This document shows, piece by piece, positions 1-8,562 of a stretch of DNA of 64,000 nt (positions within the stretch are counted from its first letter, which is position 1; the number at the start of each line of letters is the position of its first letter). The position numbers were made by a program, and so were the translations under genes. Origin of the DNA: Bacillus cereus group sp. RP43 (GTDB lineage: Bacteria; Bacillota; Bacilli; Bacillales; Bacillaceae_G); assembly GCF_040459645.1 (NCBI RefSeq), contig NZ_JARVHQ010000001.1, positions 3,968,001 through 4,032,000 of the forward strand, in the 5' to 3' direction. The notes beneath the pieces are model-generated. The model was not told the origin of the DNA and did no database searches. It saw only the letters and a program-made list of their open reading frames with translations.

Positions 1-222
1 ACTGAGTTATCAGCTTCCGTTTTACCAATGCAAGCGACGAATCAGGAGCTTATTTGGACAAATATGAATTCTGATGTCATCACAATATATCCAAAAGGTG
101 ATACGGTAACGATTACTGGAAAAAGTGCAGGAAGAGCAGTCGTAATTGTTACAACTGCTGAAGGAAAATTTCGTGACCTATGCGTCATTCATGTACAACC
201 TTATATGACAAATCCAAAGTAA
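1..222 (+). CDS. C-terminal end of a bacterial Ig-like (Big_2) domain protein, partial
   Basis: The reading frame is open from the first base of the window, so the gene begins outside it. The visible 73 residues begin with the pattern of a Big_2 repeat (a TELSASVLP start, then [16 protein letters not shown] and a [11 protein letters not shown] strand) and end at a TAA. Big_2 domains are beta-sandwich modules common in secreted or surface-attached proteins of Bacillus. The function of the whole protein cannot be judged because its N-terminus, where a signal peptide or catalytic domain would be, is missing. Confidence 0.7.
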   Translation, partial: TELSASVLPMQATNQELIWTNMNSDVITIYPKGDTVTITGKSAGRAVVIVTTAEGKFRDLCVIHVQPYMTNPK

Positions 223-251
223 AAGAGTGGCTTCATAGCCACTCTTTTACT
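221..251. terminator. Bidirectional rho-independent terminator
   Basis: The stem AAAGAGTGGC / GCCACTCTTT has a four-base loop (TTCATA region) and is flanked by A- and T-runs on both sides. It lies between two convergent genes and can serve both. Confidence 0.85.
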
Positions 252-642
252 TCATTTCAATGTGCGGATTTTTACTTTTCACAAGATTAATAAATTGTTC
301 TTTATTTTTAGGAGAAATAATCTCTGTTTCATATGACCCGTAAACAATTTCTAATCGATCGAATGATAACGCATAAGCCGCTATTGGATTTTTTGTATTG
401 GAAATTCGTTTTATGTCTCGTATAAATATACGCTTTTTAACGGGACCTGATGTAATCATAACTATTTCTTCCTTAACGATATATTTTGTTGAAAACCAAC
501 TCCAACTAAACAGTATAGCTAATGGAATTGTAAAAAATAAGAGAAAGTATTCTCTCCCTGCAAATATTGGAGCAAAACAGGCGCCTAAAACAATGAAAAA
601 GATTGGATATAACCATGTATCTTTTTTTGATGGAAATCCCAT
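247..642 (-). CDS. PH-domain-like small membrane protein
   Basis: The product has 131 residues. Two hydrophobic segments at about residues 11-28 and 32-48 form a hairpin. They are followed by a hydrophilic beta-rich region (YIVKEEIVMITSGPVKKRIF, then an IRDIKRISNT motif and a FDRLEIVYG strand). This matches small bacterial PH-domain (bPH) membrane proteins, whose function is generally unknown. The conserved pattern of a membrane hairpin followed by a PH-like sheet supports the family call, but no catalytic residue is visible. The gene is monocistronic and converges with the Ig-like protein gene. Confidence 0.7.
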   Translation of the reverse strand: MGFPSKKDTWLYPIFFIVLGACFAPIFAGREYFLLFFTIPLAILFSWSWFSTKYIVKEEIVMITSGPVKKRIFIRDIKRISNTKNPIAAYALSFDRLEIVYGSYETEIISPKNKEQFINLVKSKNPHIEMK

Positions 643-730
643 TACGCTCTCCCCTCTCTTGATTTAAGTCAATGAATTCCCCTCCTTCTCTTATTAAAAT
701 AAAAGTAATATTGAAATAGGAGGACGACAT

Positions 731-1402
731 ATGAATGAACGAAAGTTTGCCTTATTTGCTGGTACTTCTCTACTTGTTATGGCATTCATTGCATTTTTTT
801 CTTACGGTTTTGTTCACGGAAATCTCGTTGTACAAGGAGATACGAACGCGACATTTCATAATATCCAAACTTCAAATTCACTTTTCAAAGCAGAAATCTT
901 CGGTTGGATTATCATTTTTATCACTGATATTGTCGCCGCATGGGCTCTTTATTTCTTTCTAAAACCTATCCATGCTAACCTCTCATTACTAACTGCCTGT
1001 CTTCGTCTTATGTATACAGCTACACTTGGGATTGCTATATTCAATTTAATATTTGTATTACTTCTTTCAAAAAGTACAGTTGCTAATTCAGAAGCATATA
1101 CAATGTTATTTCTAGAAGCTTTTGAATACATTTGGTCTGTAGGATTAATCATTTTCGGCTTACATCTTTTCGTTTTAGGATATGTAACTTTTCTATTTAA
1201 ACAAATACCGAAATTTATTAGTATACTACTGTTCATCGCCGCTATCGGTTATATCGTCATTCACGCCATGAATACAATGTTTTCACAATATGATGCGATG
1301 CTTTCCATTCTTAACGTTGTCTTTCAACCACCGATGATTGCAGGCGAACTAGGATTTAGTATATGGCTATTGCTTAGAGGTGGAAAAAACTCTACTGTTT
1401 GA
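731..1402 (+). CDS. DUF4386 domain membrane protein
   Basis: This is a 223-residue integral membrane protein with about six hydrophobic segments, the first directly after the MNERKFALFAG start. The overall pattern (a TM1 with a long extracytoplasmic loop, paired central helices, and a YVTFLFKQIPK loop before the last two helices) fits the DUF4386 family, whose function is not known. An AGGAGG-like site at 719-724 precedes the ATG. Its last 11 bases overlap the end of the convergent Crp/Fnr-type regulator gene, so the two may be expressed antagonistically; that is inference. Confidence 0.75.
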   Translation: MNERKFALFAGTSLLVMAFIAFFSYGFVHGNLVVQGDTNATFHNIQTSNSLFKAEIFGWIIIFITDIVAAWALYFFLKPIHANLSLLTACLRLMYTATLGIAIFNLIFVLLLSKSTVANSEAYTMLFLEAFEYIWSVGLIIFGLHLFVLGYVTFLFKQIPKFISILLFIAAIGYIVIHAMNTMFSQYDAMLSILNVVFQPPMIAGELGFSIWLLLRGGKNSTV

Positions 1403-1967
1403 GTCGTTTCTTAATTCTGCTTAATGATTCCGGCGTAATACCTAGATAACTTGCCAGTTGATATTGAGGAACACGCTCGATTAAATGAGTTCGTTTTTGT
1501 AATAATGATCTGTAGCGTTCTTCTGGTGTCGATGCAATAAATAACGTAAGCTCTTCTTGTACTTCACCAAAATTGTATTCAATCATTTGGCGCGTCATTT
1601 CTTCTAACTGTGAATATTTCTTATACATGTCCTTTTCACTATACAGGTCGCCAACTACTACCATGCAGTCTTCTAAACACGTTAACGTATGCGGGGATGA
1701 TTTATCTTGTTTATGATGATTGAAATTTGCAATTGCTTGTTCTTCTGTATAAAAATTTGATGTAACTTCTTTCCCTGCTACATCTATACAATATTGTCTA
1801 ACACATCCTTTTAATACAAAATAACATTTTGACGGAACATCTCCTTGCCTTAAGAGCACTGTTCCTTTTTTATATTCTTCAATTTGTAATTCACTAAGGA
1901 TCATCCGTTGCTGTTCTTCACTTAATGTTGTAAATCTCTTCATATACTTCTTTAATATCTCTTCCAT
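1392..1967 (-). CDS. Crp/Fnr-family transcriptional regulator
   Basis: The product has 191 residues. The N-terminal part (about 20-115) has the cyclic-nucleotide-binding jelly roll, with KKGTVLLRQGDVPSKCYFV and VLKGCVRQY strands. The C-terminal helix-turn-helix (VPQYQLASYLGITPESLSR, about 165-184) is typical of Crp/Fnr activators. The Arg of the classical cAMP phosphate-binding cassette is not evident, so the effector is unknown, and there is no Cys cluster of the Fnr type. Its 3' end overlaps the convergent DUF4386 gene by 11 bases. The regulated genes are not visible here. Confidence 0.85.
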   Translation of the reverse strand: MEEILKKYMKRFTTLSEEQQRMILSELQIEEYKKGTVLLRQGDVPSKCYFVLKGCVRQYCIDVAGKEVTSNFYTEEQAIANFNHHKQDKSSPHTLTCLEDCMVVVGDLYSEKDMYKKYSQLEEMTRQMIEYNFGEVQEELTLFIASTPEERYRSLLQKRTHLIERVPQYQLASYLGITPESLSRIKKRLKQ

Positions 1968-1995
1968 TTCTCTCCCCCTTCTTCATCTAAATTTC

Positions 1996-2105
1996 TATAA
2001 AGTGAAACTATAATCAGTGGGGGGTTACGGGCAGTAAAACTCCCCACCAACTTCTTTGCTCCAGCCGAATTTTGAGGTGGGAGTTTTACTGCCCTCAAAT
2101 AGCGG
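1996..2105 (+). repeat. bcr1-type dispersed repeat, internally deleted copy
   Basis: The copy starts with TATAAAGTGAAACT, continues with AATCAGTGGGGGGT, then jumps directly to TACGGGCAGTAAAACTCC and ends in ...CAAATAGCGG. Compared with the full copy at 62981-63133 (opposite strand), it lacks the central hairpin around GCTGATTATTAGCCCGCACC. The remaining part folds as a long stem of two arms (GTAAAACTCCCACC and GGTGGGAGTTTTAC). Confidence 0.75.
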
Positions 2106-2113
2106 AATAAAAT

Positions 2114-2142
2114 AAAAAGAGAAGTATCCTAACTTCTCTTTT
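2114..2142 (-). terminator. Rho-independent terminator of the DMT transporter gene
   Basis: Stem AAAAGAGAAGT / ACTTCTCTTTT with a short loop, ending in a T-run when read on the minus strand, just after the stop of the minus-strand gene. Confidence 0.8.
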
Positions 2143-2153
2143 CTCCGCTAACA

Positions 2154-3065
2154 TTATAATTCCTGTGTATACACTGGCTCGTTCACCACATTTTTTGCTG
2201 TTCGTTTTTGTTGCTGTAATAAGAAAACAGATACACCAAACAATACGAGCATGCTGCCGATAATTTGCATTGCATTTAATTTTTCTCCAAGTAAAAAGAA
2301 CGCAAGTACAGATGCCCCAACAGGTTCTCCTAAAATACTCATGGAAATTGTTGTTGCATTTACGTAGTTTAATAGCCAGTTATTAATGACATGCGACACT
2401 GTCGGCACAATCGCAAGTAAAAGAAAAATAGTCCAGTCCCACTTCGTATAACCTGTAAAAGGTACTTGCAGCACTATATTATAAATCCCCATAAAAATAC
2501 CTGCGAATGCAAAAACTGTAAAGCTATAAATCCAGTGTGATACTTTCTTTACTGTCGTTTGTCCGATAAATAAATAACCGACAACCGCTATTACACTGAA
2601 AAAGGATAATATATCTCCATAAATTGCTTGTTTACTTAAACCTAAATCTCCCCAACCAATACACATTACACCTAATATAGCGATACCCATCGTTGCAATG
2701 GCTGAGTAGGTTGTTCTTTCTTTAAATAGAAAAAAACCTCCAACTAAAGACACGATTGGTTGAAGTGCTAAAATAATTGTCGAGCTAGCAACTGTTGTAT
2801 GCTTTAAAGACTCAAACCATAAAAGAAAATGTAGCGCTAAAAAGAATCCAGATCCAATTAAAAATCCCCAATCTTTTATTTGAATCTTCTGGAACTCTTC
2901 TCGTTTCTTCCAAACGATAGGCAGCATAATAAGTACAATAATCCATAAACGATACATACTTAAGATGGAAGATGGTGCTGAGGACATCTTTACAAAAACT
3001 GCTGCGAATGAAATAGCTATAATGGAAATGGCTAACGGTAGTGCAATTGATCTTTCTTGTTTCAA
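2154..3065 (-). CDS. EamA-family (DMT) transporter
   Basis: The product has 303 residues with ten predicted membrane helices arranged as two EamA repeats. Signature stretches are SLKHTTVASSTIILALQPIV in the first repeat and ISMSILGEPVGASVLAFFLL in the second. The family exports metabolites such as amino acids or drugs; the substrate cannot be told from sequence. The start is a TTG at 3063-3065, six or seven bases after a GAGGGGAG ribosome site; no ATG fits that spacing. The gene is monocistronic. Confidence 0.85.
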   Translation of the reverse strand: MKQERSIALPLAISIIAISFAAVFVKMSSAPSSILSMYRLWIIVLIMLPIVWKKREEFQKIQIKDWGFLIGSGFFLALHFLLWFESLKHTTVASSTIILALQPIVSLVGGFFLFKERTTYSAIATMGIAILGVMCIGWGDLGLSKQAIYGDILSFFSVIAVVGYLFIGQTTVKKVSHWIYSFTVFAFAGIFMGIYNIVLQVPFTGYTKWDWTIFLLLAIVPTVSHVINNWLLNYVNATTISMSILGEPVGASVLAFFLLGEKLNAMQIIGSMLVLFGVSVFLLQQQKRTAKNVVNEPVYTQEL

Positions 3066-3268
3066 ATTCTGTCTCCCCTCTCACCTGTCAAAAATCCCAC
3101 TTCATTATATCCGTTTTCTTTCCTAACTTAAATACTAATTTTTTAGATTCTTCGTACCATTATGGTAAAATAGAAATTAAGGCACCTATTAGTGAATCGT
3201 TCTTTCATTTTCACTATAAGCGTCGCCCTTACAATCATTACAGTAAATTTTTATTTAGGGGGATCTAC

Positions 3269-4000
3269 ATGAATCAAACAATAGGGAGAATTGAAGAAAT
3301 TTCATTTTATAGCGCATCACTTCAAGAAGATGTTACGCTTTTAGTTTACTTACCAGTAAATTACACGCCACTGCACAAACATACAGTTGTAATTGCACAA
3401 GATGGTAGAGATTATTTTCAGCTCGGTAAAGCACACCGTGTAATTGAAAACCTTCGTGAAACTGAAGAAATTGACCGCACAATTATTGTCGGTATTCCAT
3501 ATAAAAACGTACACGATCGTAAGGAAAAATATTTCCCAGGCGATGTAAAGAATGCTGCTTACATTCGTTTCCTTGCTCACGAGCTTGCTCCATATATCGA
3601 TGAAAATTATCCAACGTATCAAATGGGTAAAGGACGCGTTTTAATTGGAGATTCTCTTGGCGGTACAGTTTCCTTTATGACTGCACTTATGTATCCGCAT
3701 ACATTCGGTAAAGTCGTTATGCAATCACCATTTGTTGACGAAACAGTGATGAACTTAGCAAAAGAATTCAAAGATCCACAGGCTTTAGAACTTTATCACG
3801 TCATTGGTACAGAAGAAACAGCTGTAAAGCGCACTGATGGACAAGTATCTGATTTCGTAGAACCGAACCGTGAGCTCAATACTCTTCTTACAGATAGAAA
3901 TTTCATCACGCATTACGAAGAGTTTGAAGGTAATCATACTTGGAAGTATTGGCAGGCTGACTTACCGAAAGCCTTCTCTCATATTCTATCAATGAAATAA
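3269..4000 (+). CDS. yjcH: YjcH-like putative esterase, alpha/beta hydrolase fold
   Basis: The product has 243 residues. It resembles the esterase D/enterochelin esterase group: a beta-rich N-terminus (VTLLVYLPVNY), an AQDGRDYF oxyanion-side motif and a nucleophile elbow GDSLGG at about residue 130, with a late GNHTWKYW segment supplying the likely catalytic His. The longer upstream frame is rejected because a strong GGGGG site sits eight bases before the ATG at 3269. The neighbours yjcG and yjcF follow on the same strand, as in B. subtilis. The substrate is unknown. Confidence 0.85.
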   Translation: MNQTIGRIEEISFYSASLQEDVTLLVYLPVNYTPLHKHTVVIAQDGRDYFQLGKAHRVIENLRETEEIDRTIIVGIPYKNVHDRKEKYFPGDVKNAAYIRFLAHELAPYIDENYPTYQMGKGRVLIGDSLGGTVSFMTALMYPHTFGKVVMQSPFVDETVMNLAKEFKDPQALELYHVIGTEETAVKRTDGQVSDFVEPNRELNTLLTDRNFITHYEEFEGNHTWKYWQADLPKAFSHILSMK

Positions 4001-4093
4001 TAGAGAGCAGTGTTCAGAATAATTTGATATAATAGATAAAGAGATTTATTTTTCTCAAAATCTAACTAGACTTACAAAGGGAGGAATTGGAAC

Positions 4094-4612
4094 ATGAAAT
4101 TAGGCATTGTAATTTTTCCATCAAAAATGATTCAAGATAAAGCGAACGGATTGCGTAAACGTTATGATCCACATTACGCATTAGTTCCGCCACATATTAC
4201 ATTGAAAACACCCTTTGAGACGCAAGATGAACAATTAGAATCGATTGTGAATGAGTTACATACAATCGCAAACAAAACGAACCCTTTCACCCTTCATGTT
4301 GGAAAAGTTGGTTCATTCGCACCTGTTAATAATGTTCTTTATTTTAAAGTAGAAAAAACACCTGAACTTACTTTCTTAAATGAAGAAATGCATAATGGAT
4401 TCTTTACACAAGAGCGCGAGTACTCTTTCGTACCTCATTTAACAATCGGTCAAGACTTATCAGATGCAGAGCACGCTGATGTATTAGGTCGATTACGTAT
4501 GAAAGATTTCTATTATGAGCAACCAATCGATCGTTTCCACCTTCTATACCAATTAGAAAATGGAACGTGGACTGTACATGAAACATTCCACCTCGGAAAG
4601 GAGAACAACTAA
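4094..4612 (+). CDS. yjcG: YjcG, 2H phosphoesterase / 2'-5' RNA ligase-like protein
   Basis: The product has 172 residues. Two HxT-type motifs, HITL (in VPPHITLKTPF, about residue 34) and HLTI (in FVPHLTIGQDL, about residue 115), are the paired catalytic histidines of the 2H phosphoesterase superfamily. The length matches the UPF0477/YjcG family. Family members act on 2'-5' or cyclic phosphodiester bonds, but the substrate of YjcG is not known. GGGAGGAATTGG provides the ribosome site before the ATG. The stop TAA lies one base before the TTG start of yjcF, so translation is probably coupled. Confidence 0.9.
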   Translation: MKLGIVIFPSKMIQDKANGLRKRYDPHYALVPPHITLKTPFETQDEQLESIVNELHTIANKTNPFTLHVGKVGSFAPVNNVLYFKVEKTPELTFLNEEMHNGFFTQEREYSFVPHLTIGQDLSDAEHADVLGRLRMKDFYYEQPIDRFHLLYQLENGTWTVHETFHLGKENN

Positions 4613-4613
4613 T

Positions 4614-5036
4614 TTGCACGCACAAATCGTACAAACGGACGAACAACTAAGTGATGCATTCTCTGTACGTAAGCAAGTATTTGTAAATGAACAACAGGTT
4701 TCTGCAGAAGAAGAGTATGATGAGTTTGAAGAAATTTCAACACACGTTGTTATATATGATAATGATGTTCCAGTTGGTGCTGGTCGCTTCCGCATCGTTG
4801 ATGGAATAGGAAAAATGGAGCGCATTTGCGTACTAGCTTCCCATCGTAAAAAAGGCATTGGTAAAATCATTATGGATGCACTTGAAGCCTATGCGAAGGA
4901 AGAGTCTCTACCGAAATTGAAACTTCATGCCCAAACACATGCTGAAGATTTCTATAAAAAACTTGGATACGTAACGAGTTCTGATGTATTTATGGAAGCA
5001 AATATTCCTCACATCGTTATGATAAAAGCATTGTAA
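4614..5036 (+). CDS. yjcF: YjcF, GNAT-family N-acetyltransferase
   Basis: The product has 140 residues. The GNAT core is visible: VRKQVFVNEQQV at the N-terminus, VPVGAGRFRIV on strand 4, and the acetyl-CoA loop MERICVLASHRKKGIGKIIM (about 72-91). It belongs to the ElaA/YjcF type. The start is TTG at 4614: the ribosome site AAAGGAG at 4597-4603 overlaps the end of yjcG, and a longer frame would lie entirely inside yjcG. A terminator follows directly. The acceptor substrate is unknown. Confidence 0.87.
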   Translation: MHAQIVQTDEQLSDAFSVRKQVFVNEQQVSAEEEYDEFEEISTHVVIYDNDVPVGAGRFRIVDGIGKMERICVLASHRKKGIGKIIMDALEAYAKEESLPKLKLHAQTHAEDFYKKLGYVTSSDVFMEANIPHIVMIKAL

Positions 5037-5041
5037 TTTGA

Positions 5042-5070
5042 AAACAGGAGGTAGCCCCTCCTGTTTTTTA
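5042..5070 (+). terminator. Rho-independent terminator of the yjcGF operon
   Basis: Stem AACAGGAGG / CCTCCTGTT with a TAGC loop and a T6 tail right after the yjcF stop. Confidence 0.9.
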
Positions 5071-5135
5071 CATTGCTATTTTCTTTTTCTTCCGCTAAAG
5101 TTAAATGTTGATGCTATAGTTTTGAAGGTGAATAT

Positions 5136-7202
5136 ATGACACAAGAAAAATTTTCACAAAAATCGTTAACACACGCTGACATTCCGCAAGCGACGTATCA
5201 TATTCCGAAAACATCTACCCATTTAATTATGGAAGAAGATGCAGATGCGGCGTATTTCCGCGCTTTAGAACAGCAAGGTGTTTATTTAAATGAAAAACAG
5301 TTAGAAGCAGTGCAAACGACAGAAGGACCTGTCCTTACACTAGCTGGTGCTGGAAGTGGTAAAACATCTGTTTTGACAACTCGCGTTGGTTATTTAGTTA
5401 ATGTAAAACATGTTCATCCACGAAATATTTTGCTGCTGACGTTTACACAAAAAGCAGCTGAAGAAATTCGAAGCCGTGTAGCGAATTTACCTGGTATGAA
5501 TCATGCCGCAAGTAGCTATGTCGTTGCTGGTACATTCCACTCTGTCTTTTTAAAATTGCTTCGTAGTCAAGGATATAATCAGCAAATTTTAGCAAATGAA
5601 AAACATAAACAAATTATGATAAAGAAAATTTTGAAAGAATTACGCTTAAAAGACGCTTATGATGCCGAAACGATACTCGCTATGATTTCACTTGAGAAAA
5701 ACAAATTGAATCGTCCGAAAGATGTAAAAGCGAAAACACCGGTTGAACAAGAGTTCAAAGAAGTATACGAACGTTTCGAAGAGGTAAAACAACGGTACAA
5801 TTATATCGATTTTGACGACATCTTATTAGAAATGTATTATCTGTTAGAAAATAACGCTCCCCTGCTTACTCAATTACAAGAGCGTTTTCATTACATTGAA
5901 GTAGATGAGTTTCAAGATACGTCGTATGCACAATATGAAATTGTAAAATTGTTAGCCACGCCAAGAAATAATTTATTTATCGCAGGTGATGACGATCAAG
6001 CGATTTACGGCTGGCGAGGGGCAAGTCACCAAATTATTTTATCTTTTCCAAAGGAATTTGATAATACAACGATTATCGCACTTAATACGAATTATCGATC
6101 TAATCCATTTATCGTCGGACTTGGAAATGAAGTTATTAAGCTCAATCAAGAACGTTTTGATAAAGAGCTATATTCTGTTCGTAACGATGGCATGCAGCCG
6201 TTTTATGCAAGACCTGCGACAACTCTTGATGAAGCAAATCAAATTTTGCAACTCATTCAGGAAAAAGTAGATAGTGGTGAACGAAATTATAAAGATTTTT
6301 GTTTATTATATCGTACACATTCTGTAAGCCGTTCTTTACTTGATCAGCTTACAATTCATAAGATTCCATTTATTAAACATGGAGCGAGCCAATCGTTCTA
6401 CGAGCATTCTTTAATTAGGCCCGTATTAGATCACTTACGACTCGTGCTAGAACCGTTCCGCCTCGAATCACTTTCAAATATATTACCAACAATGTATATT
6501 GGCCGTGATGAGTGCATTTCATTTATTGAACGTGAACAATGGAAATATGGTGAGGGCCGTTTCCCTTCTCTTCTTCATTTTCTATTACTAAATCCAAGCT
6601 TAAAACCTTTTCAAGTTAAAAAAGTAAATGAGCGTATCGATTTTATTAAGTTTATAAAAGAACTAGAACCGAAAAAAGCATTGAAAGAAATTATTCATGG
6701 TAAAGGAAAATATTTAGAGTACTTACAAAGTAATGATCGTTCTTCCTTTACGATGCATAAAGACATACAAGAAGAAATGTTAGAAGAATTAATGGAATCA
6801 GCAACTCGCTTTACGGATATTCCAGCTTATTTACAATTTATTAATGAGGCAATTCAAGGTCAAAAAGAAATGGAAGCATTAAAAACAATGCCGCAAAAAG
6901 ATGCCGTGTCGCTTATGTCGATTCATAACGCAAAAGGCCTTGAGTTTCCATGCGTCTTTTTACTCGGAGCAAGCGATGGTATATTGCCGCATACTTCTTC
7001 TTTAAAAGATGCCAATGACCGTGTGACGGAGACTTCTGAAGCATTAGAAGAAGAACGACGATTACTCTATGTCGCAATTACGCGTGCTAAAGAAGAACTT
7101 TACATTTCCTCCCCGCAATTTTTCAGAGGAAAAAAACTAGATATATCTCGTTTTTTATATACTGCGCGAAAAGATTTATCTGAAAAGACACCCATTAAAT
7201 AA
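5136..7202 (+). CDS. yjcD: YjcD, UvrD/Rep-family ATP-dependent DNA helicase
   Basis: The product has 688 residues. All superfamily 1A motifs are seen in order: the Q-motif LNEKQLEAVQ (about 52), Walker A AGAGSGKTS (about 72), LTFTQKAAEEIRSR (Ia), Walker B/II VDEFQDTS, III GDDDQAIYGWRGA, IV TNYRSN, V SIHNAKGLEFPCVFL and VI YVAITRAKEEL. It translocates 3'-5' on single-stranded DNA. It is shorter than UvrD/PcrA and matches YjcD, which sits beside yjcFGH in B. subtilis as well. The ATG at 5136 has a GAAGGTG site. Confidence 0.92.
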   Translation: MTQEKFSQKSLTHADIPQATYHIPKTSTHLIMEEDADAAYFRALEQQGVYLNEKQLEAVQTTEGPVLTLAGAGSGKTSVLTTRVGYLVNVKHVHPRNILLLTFTQKAAEEIRSRVANLPGMNHAASSYVVAGTFHSVFLKLLRSQGYNQQILANEKHKQIMIKKILKELRLKDAYDAETILAMISLEKNKLNRPKDVKAKTPVEQEFKEVYERFEEVKQRYNYIDFDDILLEMYYLLENNAPLLTQLQERFHYIEVDEFQDTSYAQYEIVKLLATPRNNLFIAGDDDQAIYGWRGASHQIILSFPKEFDNTTIIALNTNYRSNPFIVGLGNEVIKLNQERFDKELYSVRNDGMQPFYARPATTLDEANQILQLIQEKVDSGERNYKDFCLLYRTHSVSRSLLDQLTIHKIPFIKHGASQSFYEHSLIRPVLDHLRLVLEPFRLESLSNILPTMYIGRDECISFIEREQWKYGEGRFPSLLHFLLLNPSLKPFQVKKVNERIDFIKFIKELEPKKALKEIIHGKGKYLEYLQSNDRSSFTMHKDIQEEMLEELMESATRFTDIPAYLQFINEAIQGQKEMEALKTMPQKDAVSLMSIHNAKGLEFPCVFLLGASDGILPHTSSLKDANDRVTETSEALEEERRLLYVAITRAKEELYISSPQFFRGKKLDISRFLYTARKDLSEKTPIK

Positions 7203-7214
7203 GGGTGTCTTTTT
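7183..7214 (+). terminator. Rho-independent terminator of yjcD
   Basis: The stem AAAAGACACCC / GGGTGTCTTTT spans the yjcD stop codon and is followed by T residues. Confidence 0.9.
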
Positions 7215-7297
7215 GCATATCACGTTATGTACATCCCCTCTATATAAATTCCCTGTTTCTATCCTGAGAATTAACGTAATATCGACCATATCCCGTT

Positions 7298-7306
7298 CAT
7301 ATTGTA
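7298..7306 (+). promoter_or_regulatory. Candidate sigma-K -10 element upstream of cotY
   Basis: CATATTGTA matches the sigma-K -10 consensus CATANNNTA exactly and lies 38 bases before the cotY ATG. I could not place a good -35 AC at 16-17 bases, so only the -10 is proposed. Expression in the mother cell late in sporulation is expected for this gene. Confidence 0.55.
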
Positions 7307-7344
7307 ATAGTGTATGTCAGAACTCACGATAAGGAGTGAACATA

Positions 7345-7815
7345 ATGAGCTGCAATTGCAACGAAGATCATCATCACCATGATTTTGATTTCAACTGTGT
7401 ATCTAATGTCGTTCGTTTTATACATGAATTACAAGAATGTGCAACCACTACATGTGGATCTGGTTGCGAAGTTCCATTTTTAGGAGCACATAACACTGCA
7501 TCAGTAGCGAATACACGTCCTTTTATTTTATACACAAAAACCGGAGAGCCTTTTGAAGCATTTGCACCATCAGGAAGTCTTACTAGCTGTAGAACTCCAA
7601 TTTTCCGCGTTGAAAGCATTGATGATGATGATTGTGCTGTGTTACGTGCATTAGCTGTAGTATTAGGTGATGGTTCCTCTGTACCACCTGGTGACGATCC
7701 AATTTGTACGTTTTTAAATGTACCAAATGCAAGGTTAATATCGACCCCTGCTTGTCTGACAGTTGATTTAAGTTGTTTCTGTGCTATTCAATGCTTACGT
7801 GATGTTACGATTTAA
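7345..7815 (+). CDS. cotY: Exosporium/coat protein CotY
   Basis: The product is a 156-residue cysteine-rich protein of the CotY/CotZ/ExsY family, which self-assembles by disulfides into the basal layer of the exosporium. Key features are the N-terminal MSCNCNEDHHHHDFDF stretch, the CGSGCEVPFLGAHN motif at about 36-49 and the C-terminal SCFCAIQCLRDV. The His-rich N-terminus identifies CotY rather than ExsY, as does its place next to bxpB. The start is the ATG at 7345, after AAGGAG. The copy at 9397 is a close paralogue. Confidence 0.93.
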   Translation: MSCNCNEDHHHHDFDFNCVSNVVRFIHELQECATTTCGSGCEVPFLGAHNTASVANTRPFILYTKTGEPFEAFAPSGSLTSCRTPIFRVESIDDDDCAVLRALAVVLGDGSSVPPGDDPICTFLNVPNARLISTPACLTVDLSCFCAIQCLRDVTI

Positions 7816-7830
7816 AACTAAATAACGATT

Positions 7831-7878
7831 TAAGCATGGATTGGGTGGCAGAATTTTCTGCCACCCAATCCATGCTTA
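7831..7878 (+). terminator. Long perfect hairpin terminator of cotY
   Basis: A near-perfect stem of about 20 base pairs (AAGCATGGATTGGGTGGCAG and its complement) closes on an AATTTT loop. Its length is unusual. There is only a weak T-run, so it may also stabilise the cotY transcript. Confidence 0.75.
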
Positions 7879-7982
7879 AAAGGTATTATTATGTATTTTT
7901 TATAAAATTGGGAACTTGTCTAGAGCAAATAACTTGTCCCCTACATTAACTGAAAGTAGAAACAGATAAAGGAGTGAAAAAC

Positions 7983-8486
7983 ATGTTCTCTTCTGATTGC
8001 GAATTTACTAAAATTGATTGCGAAGCGAAACCAGCTAGTACACTACCTGCCTTCGGTTTTGCGTTCAACGCTTCTGCACCTCAATTTGCTTCATTATTCA
8101 CACCACTACTATTACCTAGCGTAAGTCCAAATCCAAATATTACTGTTCCTGTAATAAATAATACAGTAAGTGTCGGAGACGGTATTCGAATTCAAGTAGC
8201 TGGTATTTATCAAATCAGTTATACATTAACAATTAGTCTTGATAACGTTCCTACTGCACCAGAAGCTGGTCGTTTCTTCTTATCATTAGGTACACCAGCT
8301 AACATTATTCCTGGATCAGGTACAGCGGTTCGCTCTAACGTTATTGGTACTGGTGAAGTAGACGTATCCAGTGGTGTTATTCTTATTAACTTAAACCCTG
8401 GTGACTTAATTCAAATTGTACCAGTTGAACTGCTTGGAACTGTAGACATCCGTGCTGCAGCATTAACAGTTGCACAAATTAGCTAG
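7983..8486 (+). CDS. bxpB: Exosporium basal layer protein BxpB (ExsFA)
   Basis: The product has 167 residues starting MFSSDCEFTKIDCEAKP. It is recognisable as BxpB/ExsFA, which anchors BclA to the exosporium basal layer in the B. cereus group. The C-terminal half is a TNF/C1q-like jelly roll (VGDGIRIQVAGIYQISYTL, then GRFFLSLGTP and a LNPGDLIQIVPVEL strand), the same fold as the BclA C-terminal domain. The ATG at 7983 is chosen because AAAGGAG at 7968-7974 is nine bases away; an in-frame GTG at 7974 overlaps that site. It has its own terminator. Confidence 0.95.
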   Translation: MFSSDCEFTKIDCEAKPASTLPAFGFAFNASAPQFASLFTPLLLPSVSPNPNITVPVINNTVSVGDGIRIQVAGIYQISYTLTISLDNVPTAPEAGRFFLSLGTPANIIPGSGTAVRSNVIGTGEVDVSSGVILINLNPGDLIQIVPVELLGTVDIRAAALTVAQIS

Positions 8487-8487
8487 T

Positions 8488-8523
8488 AAAAAGCGGTATT
8501 TCTTAATTGAAATACCGCTTTTT
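8488..8523 (+). terminator. Rho-independent terminator of bxpB
   Basis: Stem AAAAAGCGGTATTTC / GAAATACCGCTTTTT immediately after the stop codon. Confidence 0.9.
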
Positions 8524-8562
8524 ATATTTATAATAAAAAACACTCACCGTAACATGAGTGTT

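Noticed and set aside
3041..3268. N-terminal extension of the yjcH frame
   Set aside because: The extension covers the promoter region shared with the DMT gene; the ATG at 3269 has a strong ribosome site.
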